Assembly (NCBI GenBank): GCA_032622095.1
Contig: CP136066.1
Location: forward strand, 205,306,978 to 205,370,977
Origin: Siphonodentalium dalli
Lineage: Eukaryota; Mollusca; Scaphopoda; Gadilida; Siphonodentaliidae
DNA: 64,000 nt
Direction of reading: 5' to 3'
Part shown: one piece after another, positions 46,744 through 56,280 of the stretch
Layout: every line of letters starts with the position of its first letter
Numbering within the stretch: position 1 is the first letter of the stretch
Translations under genes and position numbers: made by a program
The notes under the pieces: model-generated
Told to the model about the DNA's origin: nothing
What the model saw: only the letters and a program-made list of their open reading frames with translations
The model's database searches: none

Positions 46744-47541
46744 TCATTCTAGCCCAGTGCGCCCGTTTTTGCGCTGTTCTGGTGATGGTGTGAGCTCAAC
46801 CCTTGTTCGCTTTTTTTGTTGAGTTGCCTCCTCATCATAGTCATCGACGGTTCCATTTAGTGCGGCTGCGAGCTTATCCTTACCCTTCGGGCTGAGGTGC
46901 ACTCCATCTTGGTCGTCCTTGAATAGCGTTTTAACTATATTTCCATCCTTTATAAATAAGAGGTCATTGTCAACGAACGTGAAATTGTCAGTTATGTCGC
47001 AATGCATTCGCATGTATCCATTGACATCAAATGCTGCAGAGTTGTGCGGTTGTGACTTTCCACCGGTTACTTTCCTGGGTGGAATGCTGCAAAGGTTTAC
47101 AGTCGCATTTTTAAATTCATTTGTGACCTGTGTCAAAGCTTTGTTGAACCAGTAGATCACTCGCGAATCACTGGCATTTGTGTTTGTAATATCATTTGTG
47201 CCCAAGTGAATTGTCACAGATGTAATGTTCTCGGGTTTAATGTCAGGGATAGCCTTCGCTCTGCCGATAAGTTTATCAATGTGTTCAAATGAAGCACCGG
47301 ACATGGATACAAGTTTTGCATTTGGTTTGTCAACTTTGATGTCCCTGCAATTACTAGCTCCAAGAATGAGCGAGTCGATGGTCAGTTTCGGGGGTTTAGC
47401 CTTTTTGGTTTCATGTGCCTGCTTCGATTTGTCGATGGTCACGTGCGTCGATTCTGGATTGTTAGCGGCTTCTGATTGTTTATCGGAAGGCTCAAAATTG
47501 TCATTTGATGAGTGGAGATAACTGTCATCCTGTTTATACAT
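46744..47541 (-). pseudogene. LINE ORF1, C-terminal part: SGNH/GDSL-esterase-like domain
   Basis: This 265-codon frame overlaps the previous one. A charged linker (about residues 1-55) leads to an SGNH-like domain. Block I is LILGASN (61-63 GAS in place of the usual GDS, Ser kept), block III is HLGTNDI (GTND at 114-117), and block V is DGVHLSPKG (DGVH at 212-215), supplying the Asp-His pair. The Ser, Asn, Asp and His positions therefore all look intact. ORF1 esterase-like domains are known from CR1/L2-type LINEs, where their role is unclear. It ends at TGA 46,744. Confidence 0.82.
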
Positions 47542-48296
47542 GTTGATTGGCCCACCACGGTAAGCTTGCCGATGTTCGTTCGTTGGGGAAACCCGTTGTA
47601 TTCGTCATGCTCACGTGCACGTTGAGGGCAGTTCACTGATTTGTGAAATTGTCCTCCACAAGATCGGCACACTACTGGATCTTTGCATTGGTATGAGTAG
47701 TGATTAGTGCTCAGACAATTTCCACACTTACGATTTGCATCACGTGACTCTTTACACACATCTGTTGGGAAGTGTGTCAAATTGCAGTGTTTACAGTTTA
47801 ATTGGGTCATGTCAGATGAAATTCCAATCTCGAATCCAGCGACTTTTATGATGTTGGGTATTTCTTTACAATCTTCAATTTGTATCCACCTCCTGCCGTC
47901 TTCAATTATAGACCCTCTATATGTCCCTCTACGCATTGTGGCATATAATAATTCCCCATATGGTTTCAGGCTCTCCGTGAGTAGTGAATCGTCCATCTCA
48001 AATGGTGCGTCAGTTATTGTCACTACTGTGGTTCTCTTTTCAACATCTTGTGGCCTAATAAAATTTCCATATAGCCTTATACCTTTTTGTAGGAGATCAT
48101 TTTTTTCATCAGGGGTACTCACTGTTATGAGGCATAAGTCCTTGGATAATTGCACACACAGAATATGGTCGGCACGTACAACTTTCTCTGCGCTACGCAG
48201 TATATCCTGACCCCTGACCTTTTCGAAAATTCCTTTGTTAAAACTGACAGTTAGAGGTCTCCTTATTTCCGTCGCCATCGTTTGGAGATCGCACAA
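47439..48296 (-). pseudogene. LINE ORF1, N-terminal part: RRM-like region and three zinc knuckles
   Basis: This 285-codon frame starts at ATG 48,296. Residues about 10-160 look like an RRM-like nucleic-acid-binding fold, by pattern only. Three zinc knuckles follow: CKHCNLTHFPTDVC (168-181, non-standard spacing), CGNCLSTNHYSYQC (191-204) and CRSCGGQFHKSVNC (210-223). Such knuckles bind the element's RNA in the ribonucleoprotein. After about residue 235 the frame becomes implausible while the overlapping frame continues with ORF1-like sequence, so a single-base frameshift near 47,590 (by a run of G) probably splits ORF1. Confidence 0.82.
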
Positions 48297-48440
48297 AACG
48301 AAACAGAGGAATGTCCAATATATTTATAAACTATGCTTTGATGATACTTTTCTCTTATTATTTGCTGCGATAAGACAATAAATGGAGAAAAACCGCGCTG
48401 TGTTTACAATTTTACAACTACGCCGCCATGTTGACCGGAA

Positions 48441-48700
48441 GCCAGTGCATTGTCTTATATATGTGAGTGTCCCATAGGTAGCCTCACCTAAGAGAATGCA
48501 CTGGCTTTCAAGGTTAAGGAAATATTGTTAGGCAAATGTAGACAAGCATCCAATAAATCACAGATGTCCTATTCTTGCAGGGATGTCCCCATGGGTTGAG
48601 GGGTGGAATTAGCAGATTTGTTCAATGAGATGTAATTTGTTTTCTCAAAATTAATTATATAGACTAAAATGAATATAAAATAGTAAACTACTTAATTTTT
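48441..48700. repeat. repeat A, right of the LINE
   Basis: A direct, diverged copy of 40,350-40,660 that starts with a full hairpin cassette (48,441-48,505). Its divergence is too high for a target-site duplication of the LINE. Confidence 0.75.
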
Positions 48701-49012
48701 TAACCCCCAGATTACATTATATAAAATATATGGCATATTATATACCATTTGAAAGAGCAAGCTCCAAAACATTGTATTATCAACTTATCCAGTATAATAA
48801 ACTGTGGACATGTTGTTTTTATTGAGTTGCCAAAGAGTTTTGTCATCTAGATTGCAGTAAAAAGCTAAATTATTTTCAATGCAGGGGGAATAACTCTATA
48901 TATTAAAGATGGAGTTCTTCCCCTTCCATTAAAAAAGTTTGAATTCTGTTGCATTTTGGGATCCAAAGTGGGGGGGGGGAGTCATTCTATAATTTCAATA
49001 GTTTTTGGCTCA

Positions 49013-49869
49013 CCTGAGACAAAGTCTCTGGTGGAGCTATAGTCATCACTCCTCGTCCGTCCGTCAACAATTCTTTAAACTTCTCCTCTGGAACCATAAG
49101 ACCGAATGGGTTCATAGTTGGTGTGGATATTGCCCAGGTGACTCACATTCAGATTTGTTCAAATGAGGTCACTGGGTCAAATGTGGCAGGGATATAACTC
49201 CACAAAATATTAAAAATTGCAAGTGAAGTCTGACATTTTTATAAACATTTCCTGGAGATCTGCTAGAGGTCATTAATTCCCAATTACAACATCAATCTAT
49301 CATATGTATTGTTCAAATCTTTCAACAGGACATTTAACTCTCCCACACCCACCACTTCACCAGAACATATTTGGCAAACTTGAAAAGTGTTCTTTGAAAG
49401 AACCACCAGCTCTATTTAGTTCACATTTAATATTGAAGCTCCTTTGGTGATGTGTGATTCAGATTTGTTTAATCAGGGTCACCAGGTCAAGTAGGTGCAA
49501 GGCCAGCTACATTACTCTTTCTCTCCATAGCAATTCATCATACGTCTTCTATGCAGGAATGAAATGGCCTATTTTGCTTATATTTAGTAGGAAATTACCT
49601 TGGGTGACAGATTTGTGAAAATGGCATCACAAAGTCGAATAAGGGCATTGCCAGAGACATAACTATTTCACAACATAGTAATTCTTAAAATATGTATGGC
49701 AGAGCCAAGAACTAGTAGTGTACATTTGGTAATTTGGCCACATATCCTGTTTAGATCTACTTCTTTTAAAGTGATTATGAAAAGTTCTGACTGTTGTGGT
49801 CTCCAGAGTCCCAGTCTTATCAGTCTTTGCAGTCTGGTGAGCGACCCCACAGTCATTGACTGTCTTGTT
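49013..49869 (+). mobile_element. Helentron-like family 1 segment with complete 3' end
   Basis: It starts GGCTCACCTGAGACAAAGTC, with a short CGTCCGTCC tract, and continues colinear with 2,290-4,032 of copy 1 (shared 'atttcctggagatctgctag', 'ccacatatcctgtttagatc'). The end has GGTGAGC, the hairpin and CTTG. Confidence 0.8.
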
Positions 49870-50095
49870 GAGACAGACCGAAGATATTTTAGGCTGTTGA
49901 AGCTTTATTTGGTCGTTTTTTGCCGTTTTGTTGGGTAAAGGGTTAAAAAGAAATAGGTCATTGTTGCAATTTTGACACAGAGACTTCTGTCAGATTAATA
50001 GGTAGACAAAGTCTTCTTGGTCCACAACAGCTTAGGATATCGGTTTGGATGATTTTTTATTTTTATTTTTTTATGAAAGTTGGAAGAATAGTAAT

Positions 50096-50461
50096 ACCCT
50101 GTGCCAATGCATTCTCTTATATATGCGAGGCGACCATTGAATGCAATGGCCTAACAATTTTTTATTATTTTTACAATTTTAATAATTTTTTCTTATATTC
50201 TTTAACAATTTTATAATTTCACCCATTCAGAGCCCCAGACAAACATGAGCAGACGACATTCAGTACACATGCTTCTATATATGTGTGGGGCTCCCTGCAG
50301 GGTTATTGACACTCTGGATGTTTTTTTATTTTACTAGTATGTCCTAAAAATGTTTATAAACAAAAAAAATGATAAAACATTGTTAGGCCAATGCATTCTC
50401 TTATATATGCGAGGCGATATATGGTCGACTCGCATATATAAGAGAATGCATTGGCACAGGG
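50096..50461. mobile_element. internal part of a TGTGACCC-type MITE without its outer ends
   Basis: Half a hairpin cassette, the 'gagccccagacaaacatgag' hairpin and a full cassette (50,391-50,455) are present between ACCCTGTG and CACAGGG. The TGTGACCCGCC termini are absent. Confidence 0.75.
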
Positions 50462-50552
50462 CTGTAACAGCTTGGGATGTCGGTTGGGATGCTGCTGTTT
50501 TGGACCAAGAATAATAGTCATGAGCAATATTTATGTAATTACTTATTTAAAT

Positions 50553-51245
50553 AAGCTTGAAAAGCAGGTTTTATATGTAACCCACAGTGAGCCTCACATA
50601 GATGGAAGCATGCACTACATAGTGTCATCTGCTCCAGTCTATGTGGAGCTCCCGTATGGGTTAAATAAGCTTGAGAAGCAGGTTTTATATGTAACCCACA
50701 GTGAGCCTCACAGATGGAATCATGCATTACAGAGTGTCATCTGCTCCAGTCTATGTGGGGCTTCCTATGGGTTAGATAAGCTTGAGAAGCAGGTTTTATA
50801 TGTAACCCACATTGAACCTCACATAGATGGAAGCATGCACTACATAGTGTCATCTGCTCCAGTCTATGTGGGGCTCCCTATGGGTTAAATAAGCTTGAGA
50901 AGAAGGTTTTATATGTAACATGCAGTGAGCCTCAAATAGATGGAAGCATGCACCACAGAGTGTCATCTGCTCAAGTCTATGTGGGGCCCTCTATGGGTTA
51001 ATTAAGCTTGAGAAGCAGGTTTTATATGTAACCCACAGTGAGCCTCACATAGATGGAAGCATGTACTACATAGTGTCATCTGCTCCAGTCTATGTGGGGC
51101 TTCCTATGGGTTAAATAAGCTTGAGAAGCAGGTTTTATATGTAACGCACATTGAACCTCACATAGATGGAAGCATGCACTACAGAGTGTCATCTGCTCCA
51201 GTCTATGTGGGGCTCCCTATGGGTTAAATAAGCTTGAGAAGCAGG
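50553..51245. repeat. 113-bp satellite array, six units
   Basis: Units start 'aagcttgagaagcaggtttt' and recur at 50,553, 50,667, 50,778, 50,891, 51,004 and 51,117, with a partial unit from 51,230. Each contains a hairpin with 'gagcctcacatagatgg' and 'agtctatgtggggctccc' arms, which resembles the inner hairpin of the MITE just to the left. Confidence 0.95.
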
Positions 51246-51653
51246 TTTTTTGCTGACTTTCCCTGAGAAACAAACTATTTTATTTATCTGGCCTAACACA
51301 AAATAAGATTTTTATTAACTTGCTAATCCATTCAAGAATGAATGATCATACTTGAATGGATTCTCCAATTTAGTTATAAAAGTCTGATTGGAATATTATT
51401 AATTTGTTGGGATATTTATTCAGGATGTCAGAAGACTGGTAAAGAAACTTGTGTGAATACCGATTGTTTTCATTTCAATCTGTTCAAATAATAAGCCTTA
51501 GGCTTTTGGTTGAAATTATCTAAATAGTTCAACAAATATCCTTTATCAAACGATTAAGCTACTGGGAATCACAGAAACACATTTAGTTCCTGAAACAGCA
51601 CCCTTCTGTATCATATTCTTCAAGCAATTCCACACAATCATGTCGCTATCATA
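51246..51653. other. spacer, one dispersed repeat fragment
   Basis: The part near 51,340-51,400 (gaatggattctccaattta) is related to the TTAA MITE at 30,450. Nothing else is recognised. Confidence 0.5.
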
Positions 51654-52075
51654 TCTCATATATATTTTGAAGACCTCTGTCTGTCTGTCTGTCTGTCTGT
51701 CTGTATGTATGTCATTAATACAAATCTACGATTCTCGACCGATCGGGACGAAACTTGGTACGTGCGTGTAGTTTGACCAGGCGGTGGTCGTTGTCGTATT
51801 GGCGAGCCCGTGCGACGCCCGTGCAGCGCATGCGCAGACGAGATCTCGGAAACGGGTGGAGCTATCGACTTGAAATTTGGTAGGTGAATGTATCTTGCCC
51901 TGAATACGAATTTTATCGGGTCGCCGAGCCCGTGCGACGCCAGCTTCGCGCATGCGCAGACGAGATCTCGGAAACGGGTGGAGCTATCGACTTGAAATTT
52001 GGTTTGTGAATGTATCTTGCCCCGGATACGAATTGGTTTTTTAATATCCCGGACAACGTCGGGCTCATCGGCTAG
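51654..52075 (+). mobile_element. non-autonomous Helitron, copy 1 (2 core units)
   Basis: It begins TCTCATATATATTTTGAAG after an A, has a (GTCT)n tract and two 122-bp core units, and ends with a hairpin (CCCGGACAACGTCGGG) followed by CATCGGCTAG. TC start, hairpin about 10 bases before a CTAG end, and no target duplication are the canonical Helitron signature. No Rep/helicase frame is present. It is followed directly by copy 2. Confidence 0.92.
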
Positions 52076-52976
52076 TCTCATATATATTTTGAAGACCTCT
52101 GTCTGTCTGTTTGTTTGTCTGTCTGTCTGTCATTAATACAAATCTACGATTCTCGACCGATCGGGACGAAACTTGGTACTTGTGTGTAGTTTGACCAGGC
52201 AGTCGACGTTGTCGTATTGGCGAGCCCGTGCGGCGCCCGCTTCGCGCATGCGCAGACGAGATCTCTGAAACGCGTGGAGCTATCGACTTGAAATTTGCTA
52301 CGTGAATGTATCTTGCCCCGGATACGAATTTTATCGGGTCGCCGAGCCCGTGCGACACCAGCTTCGCGCATGCGCAGACGAGATCTCGGAAACGGGTGGA
52401 GCTATCGACTTGAAATTTGCTATGTGAATGTATCTTGCCCCGGCTACAAATTTTATCGGGTCGCCGAGCCCGTGCGGCGCCAGCTTCGCGCATGCGCAGA
52501 CCAGATCTTGGAAACGGGTGGAGCTATCGACTTGAAATTTGCTATGTGAATGTATCTTGCCCCGGCTACGAATTTTATCGGGTCGCCGAGCCCGTGCGAC
52601 GCCAGCTTCGCGCATGCGCAGACCAGATCTCGGAAACGGGTGGAGCTATCGACTTGAAATTTGGTTTTTGAATATCCCGGACAACGGATACGAATTTTAT
52701 CGGGTTGCCGAGCCCGTGCGACGCCAGCTTCGCGCATGCGCAGACCAGATCTCGGAAACTGGTGGAGCTATCGACGAGATCTCGGAAACGGGTGGAGCTA
52801 TCGACTTGAAATTTGGTATGTGAATGTATCTTGCCCCGGATACGAATTTTATCGGGTCGCCGAGCCCGTGCGACGCCAGCTTCGCGCATGCGCAGACCAG
52901 ATCTCGGAAACAGGTGGAGCTATCGACTTGAAATTTTTTCTTTAATAGCCCGGACAACGTCGGGCTCATCGGCTAG
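52076..52976 (+). mobile_element. non-autonomous Helitron, copy 2 (6 core units)
   Basis: Same TC start and CTAG end as copy 1, followed by T. Core units begin at 52,222, 52,344, 52,466, 52,588, 52,710 and 52,862; the period is exactly 122 bp except for one extra 30-bp duplication of 'gagatctcggaaacgggtgg' and neighbours. The core phrase is 'cgcatgcgcagac'. The long overlapping open frames here are a product of this periodicity. Confidence 0.93.
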
Positions 52977-53357
52977 TATATATATATAAAGCTCCCATCA
53001 TGAAATGGTTAATATTGAAAATAATTTCTCTCCTTGATCTCATGCAATAACAAGGCAGGTATGGTCAATGGGATTCCTGTTTGGCTACCTGCAGATCTTT
53101 CCATTTTCTTTGTGAATCATCATGAACTCATGTTGTATCTTGGTTGCTTCAGTTTTTGCAATTTAATATGTATTCACATTGTCATCTTATTCGCTATTTA
53201 TGAATGAATCTCTATTTTGATATTGAAACATTAGATACAAATATGAAATAAAAACTCTCAAATTTCAAGTCATTGTTTAATGATTATATCAACAATTTAC
53301 TCAATAGTTACATCACAAAAGCATAGTACACATATATACATTCTGTCATATTTTTTA
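52977..53357. other. spacer, no feature recognised
   Basis: It starts with (TA)n and 'cccatcatgaaatggttaat', a remnant of a CATGAC-family end. Otherwise unremarkable AT-rich DNA. Confidence 0.5.
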
Positions 53358-53810
53358 CCCTTTCAGTGCCAGGGGTCGATCTCATCGGTCCTAATTTATG
53401 GTCTGTAAAATCGGCCCTAAAAAATAAAAAAAATAAAACTTTTAAATTAGATTTTTTTGGGTATGCTTAAGCATGCTATAGCGAATTTAAAAACAAACTG
53501 GATAAAACCTTAGGGGCATGTTATAACTCAAAACTATCGCCAAGTATTCATAGTAATAATTTTGATGCCCATGAAAACCGTAAGATTCCCTGGCACTAAA
53601 CCTACAAAATAAGTCTGTTAAAGAATATAAGAAAAAATTATTAAAATTGTAAAAAAATTGTAAAAAATAATAACAAATGATGAAAAATTGTTAGGCCAAT
53701 GCATTCTCTTATATATGCGAGGCGACCTATGGTCGACTCGCATATATAAGAGAATGCATTGGCACAGGGTATATGGGTTGATACAAAAATCGGACCTGGC
53801 ACTGAAAGGG
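53358..53810. mobile_element. TTAA-type MITE (CCCTTTCAGTGCCAGG ends) with one hairpin cassette
   Basis: CCCTTTCAGTGCCAGG and CCTGGCACTGAAAGGG are inverted ends. The right flank is TTAA, the left TTTA. A hairpin cassette lies at 53,695-53,763. The termini differ from the other cassette-bearing families apart from the first six bases. Confidence 0.8.
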
Positions 53811-53959
53811 TTAAGGAGATGAATCTACAATATAGTCCAGGTGGTTTATGCTGTGAGACCCGACAGGATATCTGTGGTCGTCGCTCGCATTCACAACGAA
53901 CCCTTTGAGTATCCAGTCAAGTCAATTTGATCCTACTGTAGAATTCTTATACGTCCTTT

Positions 53960-54126
53960 TGAAAAAAAGGTTGTATTATATGTTATCTGTCTGTCCATCT
54001 TGCCGTCTGTCCCTAAACATTTTTGGTTTCCGACTGATAATTTGATTATTTGATTTGAACCAAATTTGGTATGTGTATTTCCCAGTTAAAAATAGAGTCC
54101 AAGTTCGAATATGGGTTCCATCCCAA
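53960..54126 (+). repeat. fragment of a GTCY-tract element
   Basis: 'ctgtctgtccatcttgccg' is followed by 'gaaccaaatttggtatgtg' and 'aagttcgaatatgggtt', the core phrase of the Helentron-like families. No ends were recognised. Confidence 0.6.
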
Positions 54127-56280
54127 TTATTATGTGTACCCATACCATAGTATGGTACCGTACACATAGTGTCGATGTCCGGATTGACCACTCTTCGTTT
54201 GTCCGTCTGTCTGTCCGTAGACACTTTACGCATAATGCGTTAACTCAAACAGTTTCTATACGATCGGAACCAAATTTTGTATATGTGTTTCTCAGGCCAA
54301 ATATGGGTTTCCTCCGAGTTTTTTAACAGAGTTATGGCCCTTTTTCGACTTATAATTCATGCATTCTGCCATAACTCGAACATTTTTAGCTCAACTTACT
54401 TTGTAAGTTTGAGCTATTGCCATGTTTTGGCGTCCGTCGTCCATGTGTGCGTGTGTCCGTCAACTTTTCCTTTGGCGCGGGCTACAGGTCGTACCTTTGG
54501 TCTGATCTTTATGAAATTTGTCATGAATGTTGACATTGACATGTAGATGGGAACGAGTCATTTTGGGGTCATTTGGCCAAAAAACATGGCCGCTGGTGGC
54601 CATCTTGGATTTCAAAATTCAATCCATTGGCGCGGGCTACAGGTCGTACTGTTCGTCTGATCATCATGAAATTTGTCATGGATGTTAATATTGACATGTA
54701 GATGGGAACGAGTCATTTTGGGGTCGTTCAGCCAAAAAAACATGGCCGTCAGCAGCCATCTTGGATTTTACTCTTTGCATGACTAAATCCTTTGGTGCGG
54801 GCTACAGGTCGTAGTTTTGGTCGGAACTTCATGAAATTTGTCATGGATGTTAAGAATGACATGTAGATGGGAACGAGTGATTTTGGGGTCATTCGTCTAA
54901 AAAACATGGCCGCCAGCAGCCATCTTGGATTTTACTCTTTGCATGACTAAATCCTTTGGCGCGGGATACAGGTCATACCTTTGATCTGATCTTTATGAAA
55001 TTTGTCATGAATGTTGACATTGACATGGAGATGGGAACGAGTCATTTTGGGGTCATCTGGCCAAAAAACATGGCCGCTGGCGGCCATCTTGGATTTCAAA
55101 ATTGAATCCATTGGTGCGGGCTACAGGTCGTACTGTTCGTCTGATCATCATGAAATTTGTCATGGATGTTAATATTGACATGTAGATGGGAATGAGTGAT
55201 TTTGGGGTCTTTCAGCCAAAAAACATGGCCGCCAGCAGCCATCTTGGATTTAACTCTTTGCATGACTAAATCCTTTGGCATGGGCTACAGGTCGTAGCTT
55301 TGGTCGGAACTACATGAAATTTGTCATGGATGTTAACAATGACATGTAGATCGGAACGAGTCATTTTGGGGTCGTTCGGCTGAAAACATGGCCGCCAGCA
55401 GCGATCTTGGATTTTACTCTTTGCATGACTAAATCCTTTGGCGCGGGCTGCAGGTCATAGCTTTGGTCAGATCTTCATGAAATTTGTCATGGATGTTAAC
55501 AATGACACGTAGATGGGAACGAGTCCTTTTGGGGTCAATTGGCCAAAAAACATGGCCACCAGCAGCCATCTTGGATTTTACTCTTTGAATGACTAAATCC
55601 TTTGGCACATGTTAGACATTTCAATTAGCACCTTTCCTATTCCTCCATTTACTGTCAACCATTAAATTATTCCCCTACCTAAGTTGAGCTACAGTGTCAT
55701 TGACACTTTCATTTTGTGTACCCATACCATAGTATGGTACACATAGCATCGACGTCCGGATTGACCACTCGTCGTTTGTCCGTCTGTCTCTCTGTCTGTC
55801 AGTAGACACTTTATGCATAATGCGATAACTAAAACATTTTCTATCCGATCGGAACCAAATTTTGTGTATGGCTTTGAACCGAGTTTTTTTTACGGAGTTA
55901 TGGCCCTTTTTCGACTTCGATCAATTTTTATCTGATCGGAATCAAATGTGGTATGCGAGTTTCTCAGCCAAAAATACAGATCAAGTTCGAATATGGGTTT
56001 GGTCCGATATTTTTTAATGGAGTTATGGCCCTTTGACATATAATTCATGCATGCTTCGATAAATCAACCATTTTTTTCATCTGATAGGAACCAAATTTGG
56101 TATGTGAGTTTCTCAACTCAAAATACAGATCGAGTTTGAATATGGGTTAGATCCGATATTTTATACCAGAGTTATGGCCCTTTTTCAACTAAGAATTGAA
56201 CAGATTTGAGATTTTTAGGCTCACAAGATAACCATAGCAGTCTACAATTAATTACCAGTGATATCAGTTTAGCTCTGAGA
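54127..56280 (+). mobile_element. Helentron-like family 3 copies, interrupted by family 2
   Basis: One 5' end with core starts at 54,127 and is cut at 54,387. After the family 2 element, a second 5' end (GTGTACCCATACCATAG) starts near 55,715, followed by core units up to about 56,215. Core phrases are 'gaaccaaattttgtatatg' and 'gagttatggccctttttcg'. Confidence 0.6.
54388..55710 (+). mobile_element. Helentron-like element, family 2, complete
   Basis: The 5' end AGCTCAACTTACTTTG forms a palindrome with AAGTTTGAGCT. A CGTCCGTCGTCC tract follows, then seven core units of about 160 bp with 'ggcgcgggctacaggtcgta', 'catgaaatttgtcatgga' and 'aaacatggccgc'. Near the 3' end TAAGTTGAGCT is an exact inverted copy of AGCTCAACTTA, followed by the perfect hairpin AGTGTCA-T-TGACACT and a T-rich flank. 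The 5' flank is also T-rich. It is inserted in a family 3 element. Confidence 0.78.

Larger units (their letters stand above)
40716..48440 (-). mobile_element. near-full-length LINE (non-LTR retrotransposon)
   Basis: On the minus strand the order is 5' UTR (from about 48,440), ORF1 with zinc knuckles and an SGNH-like domain, a short gap, ORF2 with AP-like endonuclease, reverse transcriptase and a C-terminal zinc motif, then a 3' UTR of about 200 bases ending in tandem ATTGA-type repeats (40,716-40,729) rather than poly(A). ORF1 esterase domains and simple-repeat tails occur in CR1/L2-type LINEs; I do not assign a clade firmly. ORF1 and ORF2 each show one frameshift. No target duplication was identified. 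Confidence 0.9.
39421..49869. mobile_element. 10.4-kb insertion with Helentron-like family 1 ends
   Basis: The insertion begins AGCTCACCTGAGACGAAGTC (39,421) with the CGTCCGTCC tract, and ends with GGTGAGC, ACAGTCA-T-TGACTGT and CTTGTT (49,836-49,869). GGTGAGC is the inverted copy of GCTCACC at the start. A second 5' end of the same family begins at about 49,013. Between them lie a poly(C) tract (40,013-40,036), a TTAA-type MITE fragment, and a LINE. It may be one element with nested insertions or two copies that recombined. Confidence 0.65.
39132..49942. mobile_element. TTAA-type MITE split by a 10.4-kb insertion
   Basis: The left end CCCTTTACCCAACAGAAC follows TTAA at 39128-39131. Two hairpin cassettes and 'gatatccatatttgtatgg' follow, up to 39,420. 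The rest of the MITE, 'gagacagaccgaagatattt' to TTGTTGGGTAAAGGG and TTAA (49943-49946), resumes at 49,870. The copy at 30,645-31,099 shows the uninterrupted form. Confidence 0.88.

Noticed and set aside
40350-48700. Long terminal repeats of an LTR retroelement
   Set aside because: The flanking direct repeats are diverged, begin with a MITE hairpin, and the enclosed element has LINE endonuclease/RT order without protease, RNase H or integrase.
50451-50888. 145-codon open frame
   Set aside because: It is a translation of the 113-bp satellite; the apparent protein repeat follows the DNA repeat and has no start context or splice support.
52453-52737. Helitron Rep/helicase coding region
   Set aside because: No HUH motif or helicase block is seen in any frame; the elements are non-autonomous.
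51656-52969. Cluster of long overlapping open frames on both strands
   Set aside because: All lie in the 122-bp Helitron core units. The period is not a multiple of three, so frames recur every 366 bp; this explains their number without coding function.
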